A model generated the notes under the pieces. That model saw nothing but the letters and a program-made list of their open reading frames with translations. It had not been told where the DNA came from and searched no databases. Source: Cylicocyclus nassatus (lineage: Eukaryota; Nematoda; Chromadorea; Rhabditida; Strongylidae). Taken from it: DNA of 64,000 nucleotides. The position numbers were made by a program, and so were the translations under genes. Below are positions 25,400 to 37,300 of the stretch, piece after piece. The stretch lies in assembly GCA_958299035.1 (NCBI GenBank), contig CATQJL010000157.1, positions 1-64,000 on the forward strand, given 5' to 3'. Every line of letters starts with the position of its first letter. The first letter of the stretch is position 1.

Positions 25400-28200
25400 A
25401 CGAGCGAGTGTCAAGGCCTACGAGCGAGTGTCAAGGCCTACGGGCGAGTGTCAAGGCCTACGGGCGAGTGTCAAGGCCTACGAGCGAGTGTCAAGGCCTA
25501 CGGGCGAGTGTCAAGGCCTACGAATGAGTGTCAAGGTCTACGAGCGAGTGTCAAGGCCTACGAGAGAGTGTCAAGGCCTACGAGCGAGTGTCAAGGTCTA
25601 CGAGCGAGTGTCAAGGCCTACGAGTGAGTGTCAAGGCCTACGAATGAGTGTCAAGGCCTACGAGCGAGTGTCAAGGCCTACGAGTGAGTGTCAAGGCCTA
25701 TGAATGAGTGTCAAGGCCTACGAATGAGTGTCAAGGCCTACGAGCGAGTGTCAAGGCCTACGAGTGAGTGTCAAGGCCTACGAGCGAGTGTCAAGGCCTA
25801 CGAGCGAGTGTCAAGGCCTACGGGCGAGTGTCAAGGCCTACGAATGAGTGTCAAGGCCTATGAATGAGTGTCAAGGCCTACGGGCGAGTGTCAAGGACTA
25901 CGAGCGAGTGTCAAGGCCTACGGGCGAGTGTCAAGGCCTACGAGTGAGTGTCAAGGCCTACGAATGAGTGTCAAGGCCTACGAGCGAGTGTCAAGGCCTA
26001 CGAGTGAGTGTCAAGGCCTATGAATGAGTGTCAAGGCCTACGAATGAGTGTCAAGGCCTACGAGCGAGTGTCAAGGCCTACGAGTGAGTGTCAAGGCCTA
26101 CGAGCGAGTGTCAAGGCCTACGAGCGAGTGTCAAGGCCTACGGGCGAGTGTCAAGGCCTACGAATGAGTGTCAAGGCCTATGAATGAGTGTCAAGGCCTA
26201 CGGGCGAGTGTCAAGGCCTACGAGCGAGTGTCAAGGCCTACGGGCGAGTGTCAAGGCCTACGAATGAGTGTCAAGGCCTATGAATGAGTGTCAAGGCCTA
26301 CGAGCGAGTGTCAAGGCCTACGGGCGAGTGTCAAGGCCTACGAATGAGTGTCAAGGCCTATGAATGAGTGTCAAGGCCTACGGGCGAGTGTCAAGGCCTA
26401 CGAGCGAGTGTCAAGGCCTACGAGCGAGTGTCAAGGCCTACGAGTGAGTGTCAAGGCCTACGAGCGAGTGTCAAGGCCTATGAATGAGTGTCAAGGCCTA
26501 CGAATGAGTGTCAAGGCCTACGAGCGAGTGTCAAGGCCTACGAGTGAGTGTCAAGGCCTACGAGCGAGTGTCAAGGCCTACGAATGAGTGTCAAGGCCTA
26601 CGAGCGAGTGTCAAGGCCTACGAGCGAGTGTCAAGGCCTACGGGCGAGTGTCAAGGCCTACGGGCGAGTGTCAAGGCCTACGAGCGAGTGTCAAGGCCTA
26701 CGGGCGAGTGTCAAGGCCTACGAATGAGTGTCAAGGCCTACGAGCGAGTGTCAAGGCCTAGGAGCGAGTGTCAAGGCCTACGAGCGAGTGTCAAGGCCTA
26801 CGAATGAGTGTCAAGGCCTACGAGCGAGTGTCAAGGCCTAGGAGCGAGTGTCAAGGCCTACGAGCGAGTGTCAAGGCCTACGAGCGAGTGTCAAGGCCTA
26901 CGAATGAGTGTCAATGCCTACGAGCGAGTGTCAAGGCCTACGAGTGAGTGTCAAGGCCTGCGAATGAGTGTCAAGGCCTACGAGCGAGTGTCAAGGCCTA
27001 CGAATGAGTGTCAAGGCCTACGAGCGAGTGTCAAGGCCTACGAGCGAGTGTCAAGGCCTACGAGCGAGTGTCAAGGCCTACGGGCGAGTGTCAAGGCCTA
27101 CGGGCGAGTGTCAAGGCCTACGAGCGAGTGTCAAGGCCTACGGGCGAGTGTCAAGGCCTACGAATGAGTGTCAAGGTCTACGAGCGAGTGTCAAGGCCTA
27201 CGAGAGAGTGTCAAGGCCTACGAGCGAGTGTCAAGGTCTACGAGCGAGTGTCAAGGCCTACGAGTGAGTGTCAAGGCCTACGAATGAGTGTCAAGGCCTA
27301 CGAGCGAGTGTCAAGGCCTACGAGTGAGTGTCAAGGCCTATGAATGAGTGTCAAGGCCTACGAATGAGTGTCAAGGCCTACGAGCGAGTGTCAAGGCCTA
27401 CGAGTGAGTGTCAAGGCCTACGAGCGAGTGTCAAGGCCTACGAGCGAGTGTCAAGGCCTACGGGCGAGTGTCAAGGCCTACGAATGAGTGTCAAGGCCTA
27501 TGAATGAGTGTCAAGGCCTACGGGCGAGTGTCAAGGACTACGAGCGAGTGTCAAGGCCTACGGGCGAGTGTCAAGGCCTACGAGTGAGTGTCAAGGCCTA
27601 CGAATGAGTGTCAAGGCCTACGAGCGAGTGTCAAGGCCTACGAGTGAGTGTCAAGGCCTATGAATGAGTGTCAAGGCCTACGAATGAGTGTCAAGGCCTA
27701 CGAGCGAGTGTCAAGGCCTACGAGTGAGTGTCAAGGCCTACGAGCGAGTGTCAAGGCCTACGAGCGAGTGTCAAGGCCTACGGGCGAGTGTCAAGGCCTA
27801 CGAATGAGTGTCAAGGCCTATGAATGAGTGTCAAGGCCTACGGGCGAGTGTCAAGGCCTACGAGCGAGTGTCAAGGCCTACGGGCGAGTGTCAAGGCCTA
27901 CGAATGAGTGTCAAGGCCTATGAATGAGTGTCAAGGCCTACGAGCGAGTGTCAAGGCCTACGGGCGAGTGTCAAGGCCTACGAATGAGTGTCAAGGCCTA
28001 TGAATGAGTGTCAAGGCCTACGGGCGAGTGTCAAGGCCTACGAGCGAGTGTCACGGCCTACGAGCGAGTGTCAAGGCCTACGAGTGAGTGTCAAGGCCTA
28101 CGAGCGAGTGTCAAGGCCTATGAATGAGTGTCAAGGCCTACGAATGAGTGTCAAGGCCTACGAGCGAGTGTCAAGGCCTACGAGTGAGTGTCAAGGCCTA
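25400..28200 (+). repeat. higher-order satellite duplication, spacing 1,640 bp
   Basis: The order of variants from about 25400 recurs 1,640 bp further on. The rare tcaaggacta unit at 25891 is matched at 27531, and the run around 26348-26587 is matched at 27988-28227 with one private change (tcacgg near 28051). Confidence 0.7.
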
Positions 28201-31200
28201 CGAGCGAGTGTCAAGGCCTACGAGTGAGTGTCAAGGCCTATGAATGAGTGTCAAGGCCTACGAATGAGTGTCAAGGCCTACGAGCGAGTGTCAAGGCCTA
28301 CGAGCGAGTGTCAAGGCCTACGAGCGAGTGTCAAGGCCTACGAATGAGTGTCAATGCCTACGAGCGAGTGTCAAGGCCTACGAGTGAGTGTCAAGGCCTG
28401 CGAATGAGTGTCAAGGCCTACGAGCGAGTGTCAAGGCCTACGAATGAGTGTCAAGGCCTACGAGCGAGTGTCAAGGCCTACGAGCGAGTGTCAAGGCCTA
28501 CGGGCGAGTGTCAAGGCCTACGGGCGAGTGTCAAGGCCTACGAATGAGTGTCAAGGCCTACGAGCGAGTGTCAAGGCCTACGAGCGAGTGTCAAGGCCTA
28601 CGGGCGAGTGTCAAGGCCTACGGGCGAGTGTCAAGGCCTACGAGCGAGTGTCAAGGCCTACGGGCGAGTGTCAAGGCTTACGAATGAGTGTCAAGGCCTA
28701 CGAATGAGTGTCAAGGCCTACGAGCGAGTGTCAAGGCCTAGGAGCGAGTGTCAAGGCCTACGAGCGAGTGTCAAGGCCTACGAGCGAGTGTCAAGGCCTA
28801 CGAATGAGTGTCAAGGCCTACGAGCGAGTGTCAAGGCCTACGAGTGAGTGTCAAGGCCTGCGAATGAGTGTCAAGGCCTACGAGCGAGTGTCAAGGCCTA
28901 CGAATGAGTGTCAAGGCCTACGAGCGAGTGTCAAGGCCTACGAGCGAGTGTCAAGGCCTACGGGCGAGTGTCAAGGCCTACGGGCGAGTGTCAAGCCTAC
29001 GAGCGAGTGTCAAGGCCTACGGGCGAGTGTCAAGGCCTACGAATGAGTGTCAAGGCCTATGAATGAGTGTCAAGGCCTACGAGCGAGTGTCAAGGCCTAC
29101 GGGCGAGTGTCAAGGCCTACGAGCGAGTGTCAAGGCCTACGAGCGAGTGTCAAGGTCTACGAGCGAGTGTCAAGGCCTACGAGCGAGTGTCAAGGCCTAC
29201 GAGCGAGTGTCAAGGTCTACGAGCGAGTGTCAAGGCCTACGAGTGAGTGTCAAGGCCTACGAATGAGTGTCAAGGCCTACGAGCGAGTGTCAAGGCCTAC
29301 GAGTGAGTGTCAAGGCCTATGAATGAGTGTCAAGGCCTACGAATGAGTGTCAAGGCCTACGAGCGAGTGTCAAGGCCTACGAGTGAGTGTCAAGGCCTAC
29401 GAGCGAGTGTCAAGGCCTACGAGCGAGTGTCAAGGCCTACGGGCGAGTGTCAAGGCCTACGAATGAGTGTCAAGGCCTATGAATGAGTGTCAAGGCCTAC
29501 GGGCGAGTGTCAAGGCCTACGAGCGAGTGTCAAGGCCTACGGGCGAGTGTCAAGGCCTACGAATGAGTGTCAAGGCCTATGAATGAGTGTCAAGGCCTAC
29601 GAGCGAGTGTCAAGGCCTACGGGCGAGTGTCAAGGCCTATGAATGAGTGTCAAGGCCTACGAGCGAGTGTCAAGGCCTACGGGCGAGTGTCAAGGCCTAC
29701 GAGCGAGTGTCAAGGCCTACGAGCGAGTGTCAAGGCCTACGAGTGAGTGTCAAGGCCTACGAGCGAGTGTCAAGGCCTATGAATGAGTGTCAAGGCCTAC
29801 GAATGAGTGTCAAGGCCTACGAGCGAGTGTCAAGGCCTACGAGTGAGTGTCAAGGCCTACGAGCGAGTGTCAAGGCCTACGAATGAGTGTCAAGGCCTAC
29901 GAGCGAGTGTCAAGGCCTACGAGCGAGTGTCAAGGCCTACGGGCGAGTGTCAAGGCCTACGGGCGAGTGTCAAGGCCTACGAGCGAGTGTCAAGGCCTAC
30001 GGGCGAGTGTCAAGGCCTACGAATGAGTGTCAAGGCCTACGAATGAGTGTCAAGGCCTACGAGCGAGTGTCAAGGCCTAGGAGCGAGTGTCAAGGCCTAC
30101 GAGCGAGTGTCAAGGCCTACGAGCGAGTGTCAAGGCCTACGAATGAGTGTCAAGGCCTACGAGCGAGTGTCAAGGCCTACGAGTGAGTGTCAAGGCCTGC
30201 GAATGAGTGTCAAGGCCTACGAGCGAGTGTCAAGGCCTACGAATGAGTGTCAAGGCCTACGAGCGAGTGTCAAGGCCTACGAGCGAGTGTCAAGGCCTAC
30301 GGGCGAGTGTCAAGGCCTACGGGCGAGTGTCAAGGCCTACGGGCGAGTGTCAAGGCCTACGAGTGAGTGTCAAGGCCTACGAATGAGTGTCAAGGCCTAC
30401 GAGCGAGTGTCAAGGCCTAGGAGCGAGTGTCAAGGCCTACGAGCGAGTGTCAAGGCCTACGAGCGAGTGTCAAGGCCTACGAATGAGTGTCAATGCCTAC
30501 GAGCGAGTGTCAAGGCCTACGAGTGAGTGTCAAGGCCTGCGAATGAGTGTCAAGGCCTACGAGCGAGTGTCAAGGCCTACGAATGAGTGTCAAGGCCTAC
30601 GAGCGAGTGTCAAGGCCTACGAGCGAGTGTCAAGGCCTACGGGCGAGTGTCAAGGCCTACGGGCGAGTGTCAAGGCCTACGAATGAGTGTCAAGGCCTAT
30701 GAATGAGTGTCAAGGCCTACTAGCGAGTGTCAAGGCCTACGGGCGAGTGTCAAGGCCTACGAGCGAGTGTCAAGGCCTACGAGCGAGTGTCAAGGTCTAC
30801 GAGCGAGTGTCAAGGCCTACGAGAGAGTGTCAAGGCCTACGAGCGAGTGTCAAGGTCTACGAGCGAGTGTCAAGGCCTACGAGCGAGTGTCAAGGTCTAC
30901 GAGCGAGTGTCAAGGCCTACGAGTGAGTGTCAAGGCCTACGAATGAGTGTCAAGGCCTACGAGCGAGTGTCAAGGCCTACGAGTGAGTGTCAAGGCCTAC
31001 GAGCGAGTGTCAAGGCCTATGAATGAGTGTCAAGGCCTACGAATGAGTGTCAAGGCCTACGAGCGAGTGTCAAGGCCTACGAGTGAGTGTCAAGGCCTAC
31101 GAGCGAGTGTCAAGGCCTACGAATGAGTGTCAAGGCCTACGAGCGAGTGTCAAGGCCTACGAGCGAGTGTCAAGGCCTACGAGTGAGTGTCAAGGCCTAC

Positions 31201-31780
31201 GAGCGAGTGTCAAGGCCTACGAGCGAGTGTCAAGGCCTACGGGCGAGTGTCAAGGCCTACGAATGAGTGTCAAGGCCTATGAATGAGTGTCAAGGCCTAC
31301 GGGCGAGTGTCAAGGCCTACGAGCGAGTGTCAAGGCCTACGGGCGAGTGTCAAGGCCTACGAATGAGTGTCAAGGCCTATGAATGAGTGTCAAGGCCTAC
31401 GAGCGAGTGTCAAGGCCTACGGGCGAGTGTCAAGGCCTATGAATGAGTGTCAAGGCCTACGAGCGAGTGTCAAGGCCTACGGGCGAGTGTCAAGGCCTAC
31501 GAGCGAGTGTCAAGGCCTACGAGCGAGTGTCAAGGCCTACGAGTGAGTGTCAAGGCCTACGAGCGAGTGTCAAGGCCTATGAATGAGTGTCAAGGCCTAC
31601 GAATGAGTGTCAAGGCCTACGAGCGAGTGTCAAGGCCTACGAGTGAGTGTCAAGGCCTACGAGCGAGTGTCAAGGCCTACGAATGAGTGTCAAGGCCTAC
31701 GAGCGAGTGTCAAGGCCTACGAGCGAGTGTCAAGGCCTACGGGCGAGTGTCAAGGCCTACGGGCGAGTGTCAAGGCCTAC

Positions 31781-34380
31781 GAGCGAGTGTCAAGGCCTAC
31801 GGGCGAGTGTCAAGGCCTACGAATGAGTGTCAAGGCCTACGAATGAGTGTCAAGGCCTACGAGCGAGTGTCAAGGCCTAGGAGCGAGTGTCAAGGCCTAC
31901 GAGCGAGTGTCAAGGCCTACGAGCGAGTGTCAAGGCCTACGAATGAGTGTCAAGGCCTACGAGCGAGTGTCAAGGCCTACGAGTGAGTGTCAAGGCCTGC
32001 GAATGAGTGTCAAGGCCTACGAGCGAGTGTCAAGGCCTACGAATGAGTGTCAAGGCCTACGAGCGAGTGTCAAGGCCTACGAGCGAGTGTCAAGGCCTAC
32101 GGGCGAGTGTCAAGGCCTACGGGCGAGTGTCAAGGCCTACGGGCGAGTGTCAAGGCCTACGAGTGAGTGTCAAGGCCTACGAATGAGTGTCAAGGCCTAC
32201 GAGCGAGTGTCAAGGCCTAGGAGCGAGTGCCAAGGCCTACGAGCGAGTGTCAAGGCCTACGAGTGAGTGTCAAGGCCTGCGAATGAGTGTCAAGGCCTAC
32301 GAGCGAGTGTCAAGGCCTACGAATGAGTGTCAAGGCCTACGAGCGAGTGTCAAGGCCTACGAGCGAGTGTCAAGGCCTACGAGCGAGTGTCAAGGCCTAC
32401 GAATGAGTGTCAATGCCTACGAGCGAGTGTCAAGGCCTACGAGTGAGTGTCAAGGCCTGCGAATGAGTGTCAAGGCCTACGAGCGAGTGTCAAGGCCTAC
32501 GAATGAGTGTCAAGGCCTACGAGCGAGTGTCAAGGCCTACGAGCGAGTGTCAAGGCCTACGGGCGAGTGTCAAGGCCTACGGGCGAGTGTCAAGGCCTAC
32601 GAATGAGTGTCAAGGCCTATGAATGAGTGTCAAGGCCTACTAGCGAGTGTCAAGGCCTACGGGCGAGTGTCAAGGCCTACGAGCGAGTGTCAAGGCCTAC
32701 GAGCGAGTGTCAAGGTCTACGAGCGAGTGTCAAGGCCTACGAGAGAGTGTCAAGGCCTACGAGCGAGTGTCAAGGTCTACGAGCGAGTGTCAAGGCCTAC
32801 GAGCGAGTGTCAAGGTCTACGAGCGAGTGTCAAGGCCTACGAGTGAGTGTCAAGGCCTACGAATGAGTGTCAAGGCCTACGAGCGAGTGTCAAGGCCTAC
32901 GAGTGAGTGTCAAGGCCTATGAATGAGTGTCAAGGCCTACGAATGAGTGTCAAGGCCTACGAGCGAGTGTCAAGGCCTACGAGTGAGTGTCAAGGCCTAC
33001 GAGCGAGTGTCAAGGCCTACGAATGAGTGTCAAGGCCTACGAGCGAGTGTCAAGGCCTACGAGCGAGTGTCAAGGCCTACGGGCGAGTGTCAAGGCCTAC
33101 GAATGAGTGTCAAGGCCTACGAATGAGTGTCAAGGCCTACGAGCGAGTGTCAAGGCCTAGGAGCGAGTGTCAAGGCCTACGAGCGAGTGTCAAGGCCTAC
33201 GAGCGAGTGTCAAGGCCTACGAATGAGTGTCAAGGCCTACGAGCGAGTGTCAAGGCCTACGAGTGAGTGTCAAGGCCTGCGAATGAGTGTCAAGGCCTAC
33301 GAGCGAGTGTCAAGGCCTACGAATGAGTGTCAAGGCCTACGAGCGAGTGTCAAGGCCTACGAGCGAGTGTCAAGGCCTACGGGCGAGTGTCAAGGCCTAC
33401 GGGCGAGTGTCAAGGCCTACGGGCGAGTGTCAAGGCCTACGAGTGAGTGTCAAGGCCTACGAATGAGTGTCAAGGCCTACGAGCGAGTGTCAAGGCCTAG
33501 GAGCGAGTGCCAAGGCCTACGAGCGAGTGTCAAGGCCTACGAGTGAGTGTCAAGGCCTGCGAATGAGTGTCAAGGCCTACGAGCGAGTGTCAAGGCCTAC
33601 GAATGAGTGTCAAGGCCTACGAGCGAGTGTCAAGGCCTACGAGCGAGTGTCAAGGCCTACGAGCGAGTGTCAAGGCCTACGAATGAGTGTCAATGCCTAC
33701 GAGCGAGTGTCAAGGCCTACGAGTGAGTGTCAAGGCCTGCGAATGAGTGTCAAGGCCTACGAGCGAGTGTCAAGGCCTACGAATGAGTGTCAAGGCCTAC
33801 GAGCGAGTGTCAAGGCCTACGAGCGAGTGTCAAGGCCTACGGGCGAGTGTCAAGGCCTACGGGCGAGTGTCAAGGCCTACGAATGAGTGTCAAGGCCTAT
33901 GAATGAGTGTCAAGGCCTACTAGCGAGTGTCAAGGCCTACGGGCGAGTGTCAAGGCCTACGAGCGAGTGTCAAGGCCTACGAGCGAGTGTCAAGGTCTAC
34001 GAGCGAGTGTCAAGGCCTACGAGAGAGTGTCAAGGCCTACGAGCGAGTGTCAAGGTCTACGAGCGAGTGTCAAGGCCTACGAGCGAGTGTCAAGGTCTAC
34101 GAGCGAGTGTCAAGGCCTACGAGTGAGTGTCAAGGCCTACGAATGAGTGTCAAGGCCTACGAGCGAGTGTCAAGGCCTACGAGTGAGTGTCAAGGCCTAT
34201 GAATGAGTGTCAAGGCCTACGAATGAGTGTCAAGGCCTACGAGCGAGTGTCAAGGCCTACGAGTGAGTGTCAAGGCCTACGAGCGAGTGTCAAGGCCTAC
34301 GAATGAGTGTCAAGGCCTACGAGCGAGTGTCAAGGCCTACGAGCGAGTGTCAAGGCCTACGGGCGAGTGTCAAGGCCTAC
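31781..34380 (+). repeat. recent adjacent duplication of a 1,280-bp satellite block
   Basis: About 31821-33100 and 33101-34380 are adjacent and look identical, sharing the rare units gagtgccaagg (32221/33501), caatgcc (32401/33681) and ctagcgag (32640/33920). The match fails just beyond both ends. This is a second clear case of a young block duplication with a different period from the one at 17.2-19.9 kb. Confidence 0.85.
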
Positions 34381-37300
34381 GGGCGAGTGTCAAGGCCTAC
34401 GAGCGAGTGTCAAGGCCTACGGGCGAGTGTCAAGGCCTACGAATGAGTGTCAAGGCCTACGAATGAGTGTCAAGGCCTACGAGCGAGTGTCAAGGCCTAG
34501 GAGCGAGTGTCAAGGCCTACGAGCGAGTGTCAAGGCCTACGAGCGAGTGTCAAGGCCTACGAATGAGTGTCAAGGCCTACGAGCGAGTGTCAAGGCCTGC
34601 GAATGAGTGTCAAGGCCTACGAGCGAGTGTCAAGGCCTACGAATGAGTGTCAAGGCCTACGAGCGAGTGTCAAGGCCTACGAGCGAGTGTCAAGGCCTAC
34701 GGGCGAGTGTCAAGGCCTACGGGCGAGTGTCAAGGCCTACGAGCGAGTGTCAAGGCCTACGGGCGAGTGTCAAGGCCTACGAATGAGTGTCAAGGCCTAT
34801 GAATGAGTGTCAAGGCCTACGAGCGAGTGTCAAGGCCTACGGGCGAGTGTCAAGGCCTACGAGCGAGTGTCAAGGCCTACGAGCGAGTGTCAAGGTCTAC
34901 GAGCGAGTGTCAAGACCTACGAGCGAGTGTCAAGGCCTACGAGCGAGTGTCAAGGTCTACGAGCGAGTGTCAAGGCCTACGAGTGAGTGTCAAGGCCTAC
35001 GAATGAGTGTCAAGGCCTACGAGCGAGTGTCAAGGCCTACGAGTGAGTGTCAAGGCCTATGAATGAGTGTCAAGGCCTACGAATGAGTGTCAAGGCCTAC
35101 GAGCGAGTGTCAAGGCCTACGAGTGAGTGTCAAGGCCTACGAGCGAGTGTCAAGGCCTACGAGCGAGTGTCAAGGCCTACGGGCGAGTGTCAAGGCCTAC
35201 GAATGAGTGTCAAGGCCTATGAATGAGTGTCAAGGCCTACGGGCGAGTGTCAAGGCCTACGAGCGAGTGTCAAGGCCTACGGGCGAGTGTCAAGGCCTAC
35301 GAATGAGTGTCAAGGCCTATGAATGAGTGTCAAGGCCTACGAGCGAGTGTCAAGGCCTACGGGCGAGTGTCAAGGCCTATGAATGAGTGTCAAGGCCTAC
35401 GAGCGAGTGTCAAGGCCTACGGGCGAGTGTCAAGGCCTACGAGCGAGTGTCAAGGCCTACGAGCGAGTGTCAAGGCCTACGAGTGAGTGTCAAGGCCTAC
35501 GAGCGAGTGTCAAGGCTTATGAATGAGTGTCAAGGCCTACGAATGAGTGTCAAGGCCTACGAGCGAGTGTCAAGGCCTACGAGTGAGTGTCAAGGCCTAC
35601 GAGCGAGTGTCAAGGCCTACGAATGAGTGTCAAGGCCTACGAGCGAGTGTCAAGGCCTACGAGCGAGTGTCAAGGCCTACGGGCGAGTGTCAAGGCCTAC
35701 GGGCGAGTGTCAAGGCCTACGAGCGAGTGTCAAGGCCTACGGGCGAGTGTCAAGGCCTACGAATGAGTGTCAAGGCCTATGAATGAGTGTCAAGGCCTAC
35801 GAGCGAGTGTCAAGGCCTACGGGCGAGTGTCAAGGCCTACGAGCGAGTGTCAAGGCCTACGAGCGAGTGTCAAGGTCTACGAGCGAGTGTCAAGGCCTAC
35901 GAGCGAGTGTCAAGGCCTACGAGCGAGTGTCAAGGTCTACGAGCGAGTGTCAAGGCCTACGAGTGAGTGTCAAGGCCTACGAATGAGTGTCAAGGCCTAC
36001 GAGCGAGTGTCAAGGCCTACGAGTGAGTGTCAAGGCCTATGAATGAGTGTCAAGGCCTACGAATGAGTGTCAAGGCCTACGAGCGAGTGTCAAGGCCTAC
36101 GAGTGAGTGTCAAGGCCTACGAGCGAGTGTCAAGGCCTACGAGCGAGTGTCAAGGCCTACGGGCGAGTGTCAAGGCCTACGAATGAGTGTCAAGGCCTAT
36201 GAATGAGTGTCAAGGCCTACGGGCGAGTGTCAAGGCCTACGAGCGAGTGTCAAGGCCTACGGGCGAGTGTCAAGGCCTACGAATGAGTGTCAAGGCCTAT
36301 GAATGAGTGTCAAGGCCTACGAGCGAGTGTCAAGGCCTACGGGCGAGTGTCAAGGCCTATGAATGAGTGTCAAGGCCTACGAGCGAGTGTCAAGGCCTAC
36401 GGGCGAGTGTCAAGGCCTACGAGCGAGTGTCAAGGCCTACGAGCGAGTGTCAAGGCCTACGAGTGAGTGTCAAGGCCTACGAGCGAGTGTCAAGGCCTAT
36501 GAATGAGTGTCAAGGCCTACGAATGAGTGTCAAGGCCTACGAGCGAGTGTCAAGGCCTACGAGTGAGTGTCAAGGCCTACGAGCGAGTGTCAAGGCCTAC
36601 GAATGAGTGTCAAGGCCTACGAGCGAGTGTCAAGGCCTACGAGCGAGTGTCAAGGCCTACGGGCGAGTGTCAAGGCCTACGGGCGAGTGTCAAGGCCTAC
36701 GAGCGAGTGTCAAGGCCTACGGGCGAGTGTCAAGGCCTACGAATGAGTGTCAAGGCCTACGAATGAGTGTCAAGGCCTACGAGCGAGTGTCAAGGCCTAG
36801 GAGCGAGTGTCAAGGCCTACGAGCGAGTGTCAAGGCCTACGAGCGAGTGTCAAGGCCTACGAATGAGTGTCAAGGCCTACGAGCGAGTGTCAAGGCCTAC
36901 GAGTGAGTGTCAAGGCCTGCGAATGAGTGTCAAGGCCTACGAGCGAGTGTCAAGGCCTACGAATGAGTGTCAAGGCCTACGAGCGAGTGTCAAGGCCTAC
37001 GAGCGAGTGTCAAGGCCTACGGGCGAGTGTCAAGGCCTACGGGCGAGTGTCAAGGCCTACGGGCGAGTGTCAAGGCCTACGAGTGAGTGTCAAGGCCTAC
37101 GAATGAGTGTCAAGGCCTACGAGCGAGAGTCAAGGCCTAGGAGCGAGTGTCAAGGCCTACGAGCGAGTGTCAAGGCCTACGAGCGAGTGTCAAGGCCTAC
37201 GAATGAGTGTCAATGCCTACGAGCGAGTGTCAAGGCCTACGAGTGAGTGTCAAGGCCTGCGAATGAGTGTCAAGGCCTACGAGCGAGTGTCAAGGCCTAC